The position numbers and the translations under genes are program-made. DNA of 64,000 nt from Phocoena phocoena. Its lineage: Eukaryota > Chordata > Mammalia > Artiodactyla > Phocoenidae. Within the stretch, counting starts at the first letter, position 1. Each line of letters begins with the position of its first letter. Location of the stretch: the NCBI RefSeq assembly GCF_963924675.1, contig NC_089236.1, forward strand, positions 29,287,319-29,351,318, given 5' to 3'. The notes beneath the pieces are model-generated. The model was not told the origin of the DNA, did not search any database, and saw nothing but the letters and a program-made list of their open reading frames with translations. Positions 63,381 through 64,000 of the stretch are shown one piece after another.

Positions 63381-64000
63381 AATCTACCTTTAAAATCAAT
63401 ATCAATATTTTATCAGAAATTTTAAGTATACCCATTTTATATAGAGTTGTTTGTTTCAAAATATTTATTATTTAAATAAAATTACTCAAAACTTATCTTT
63501 GCTTATGGGAATTTAATTTGATAAGCTTAATATCTAAAAAAACAGCATATAAATGTCAATAATCACATTCAAAACAGTTTCATTGAAGGTGGTGGAGTAA
63601 AAAATATCTATACTAAAATATTGATTGGCCTAATTATTTAATTTTCCTTATTATCTAGTTCTGATATGTGGATCTTGTTTTAATGTCTTTTCTGCTTTAA
63701 AACACTGAGTTGTAGAGGTTATTTTCTCTGACAGGATCTCTGAACATCCATTATCAGCAGACACTGAAAAGATTAAAACTGTCATATATAGAAGTGTACA
63801 CTGACAGAAAACTGCTACTTTTGTGTCTAATTTGTTTTGAGAAAGAATTTAATATTATACTGTCCATAATGTTGCTACAGGAGATTTAAATATGGTAGAT
63901 AATTTGAAAGCACTCAGTGTCAATGTTACGTCACCTACCATTTACTGCATATTTAAAGCAAAATGAATGACATATACTCTTCTGAAAGACATTCAATACA
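63381..64000. other. unassigned AT-rich DNA to window end
   Basis: No gene and no named repeat. Confidence 0.5.

Noticed and set aside
1..64000. CRISPR arrays, operons, riboswitches or prokaryotic signals
   Set aside because: The sequence is mammalian; direct repeats found are SINEs, microsatellites and short tandem duplications without regular spacers.

Overview
The window is AT-rich mammalian nuclear DNA, almost certainly cetacean (or at least whale/hippo lineage). The main evidence is eight tRNA-derived SINEs of the CHR type, each with the 'GGCTTCCCTGGTGGC' start, an internal B-box-like GGTTCG and a poly-A tail; seven are the short form typical of whales and one is a longer form. Artiodactyl-type L1 is also present in several age classes, and I recognise no ruminant BovB. 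Family names come from memory of repeat consensus sequences, not from a database search.

I find no exon, tRNA, rRNA or CRISPR array, and no open reading frame that looks like a working host gene. All recognisable coding sequence is dead mobile-element sequence: L1 ORF1/ORF2 relics and an endogenous-retrovirus pol relic. The window reads as a gene desert or the inside of a very large intron.

Layout. 1-19 kb: mostly unassigned AT-rich DNA with L1 3' ends, faint MIR/L2, an MLT1-like LTR (4.5 kb) and three CHR SINEs. 19-26 kb: L1 pieces in both orientations, an MLT1-like LTR (21.7 kb) and a SINE. 26.6-36.4 kb: a nested L1 complex. An older minus-strand L1 with an inverted 5' segment was hit first by a 7.1 kb near-full-length plus-strand L1, then by a 369 bp L1 tail 8 bp beyond the first insertion; both carry target-site duplications. 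36.4-43.7 kb: more L1 3' ends, an unassigned stretch and a class I ERV pol fossil (RT and RNase H). 43.7-53 kb: unassigned DNA, an MLT1-like LTR interrupted by another LTR, and two SINEs. 53-64 kb: a close pair of inverted ~250 bp copies 4.7 kb apart that I cannot assign, an L1 3' end, an MLT1-like LTR, an L1 fragment carrying only 5'UTR plus ORF1, and two SINEs.

No new biological system is evident. The items most worth a second look are the unassigned inverted pair (53,071-53,323 / 58,067-58,315), the three-layer L1 nest with its 5' inversion, and the L1 fragment that stops between ORF1 and ORF2.
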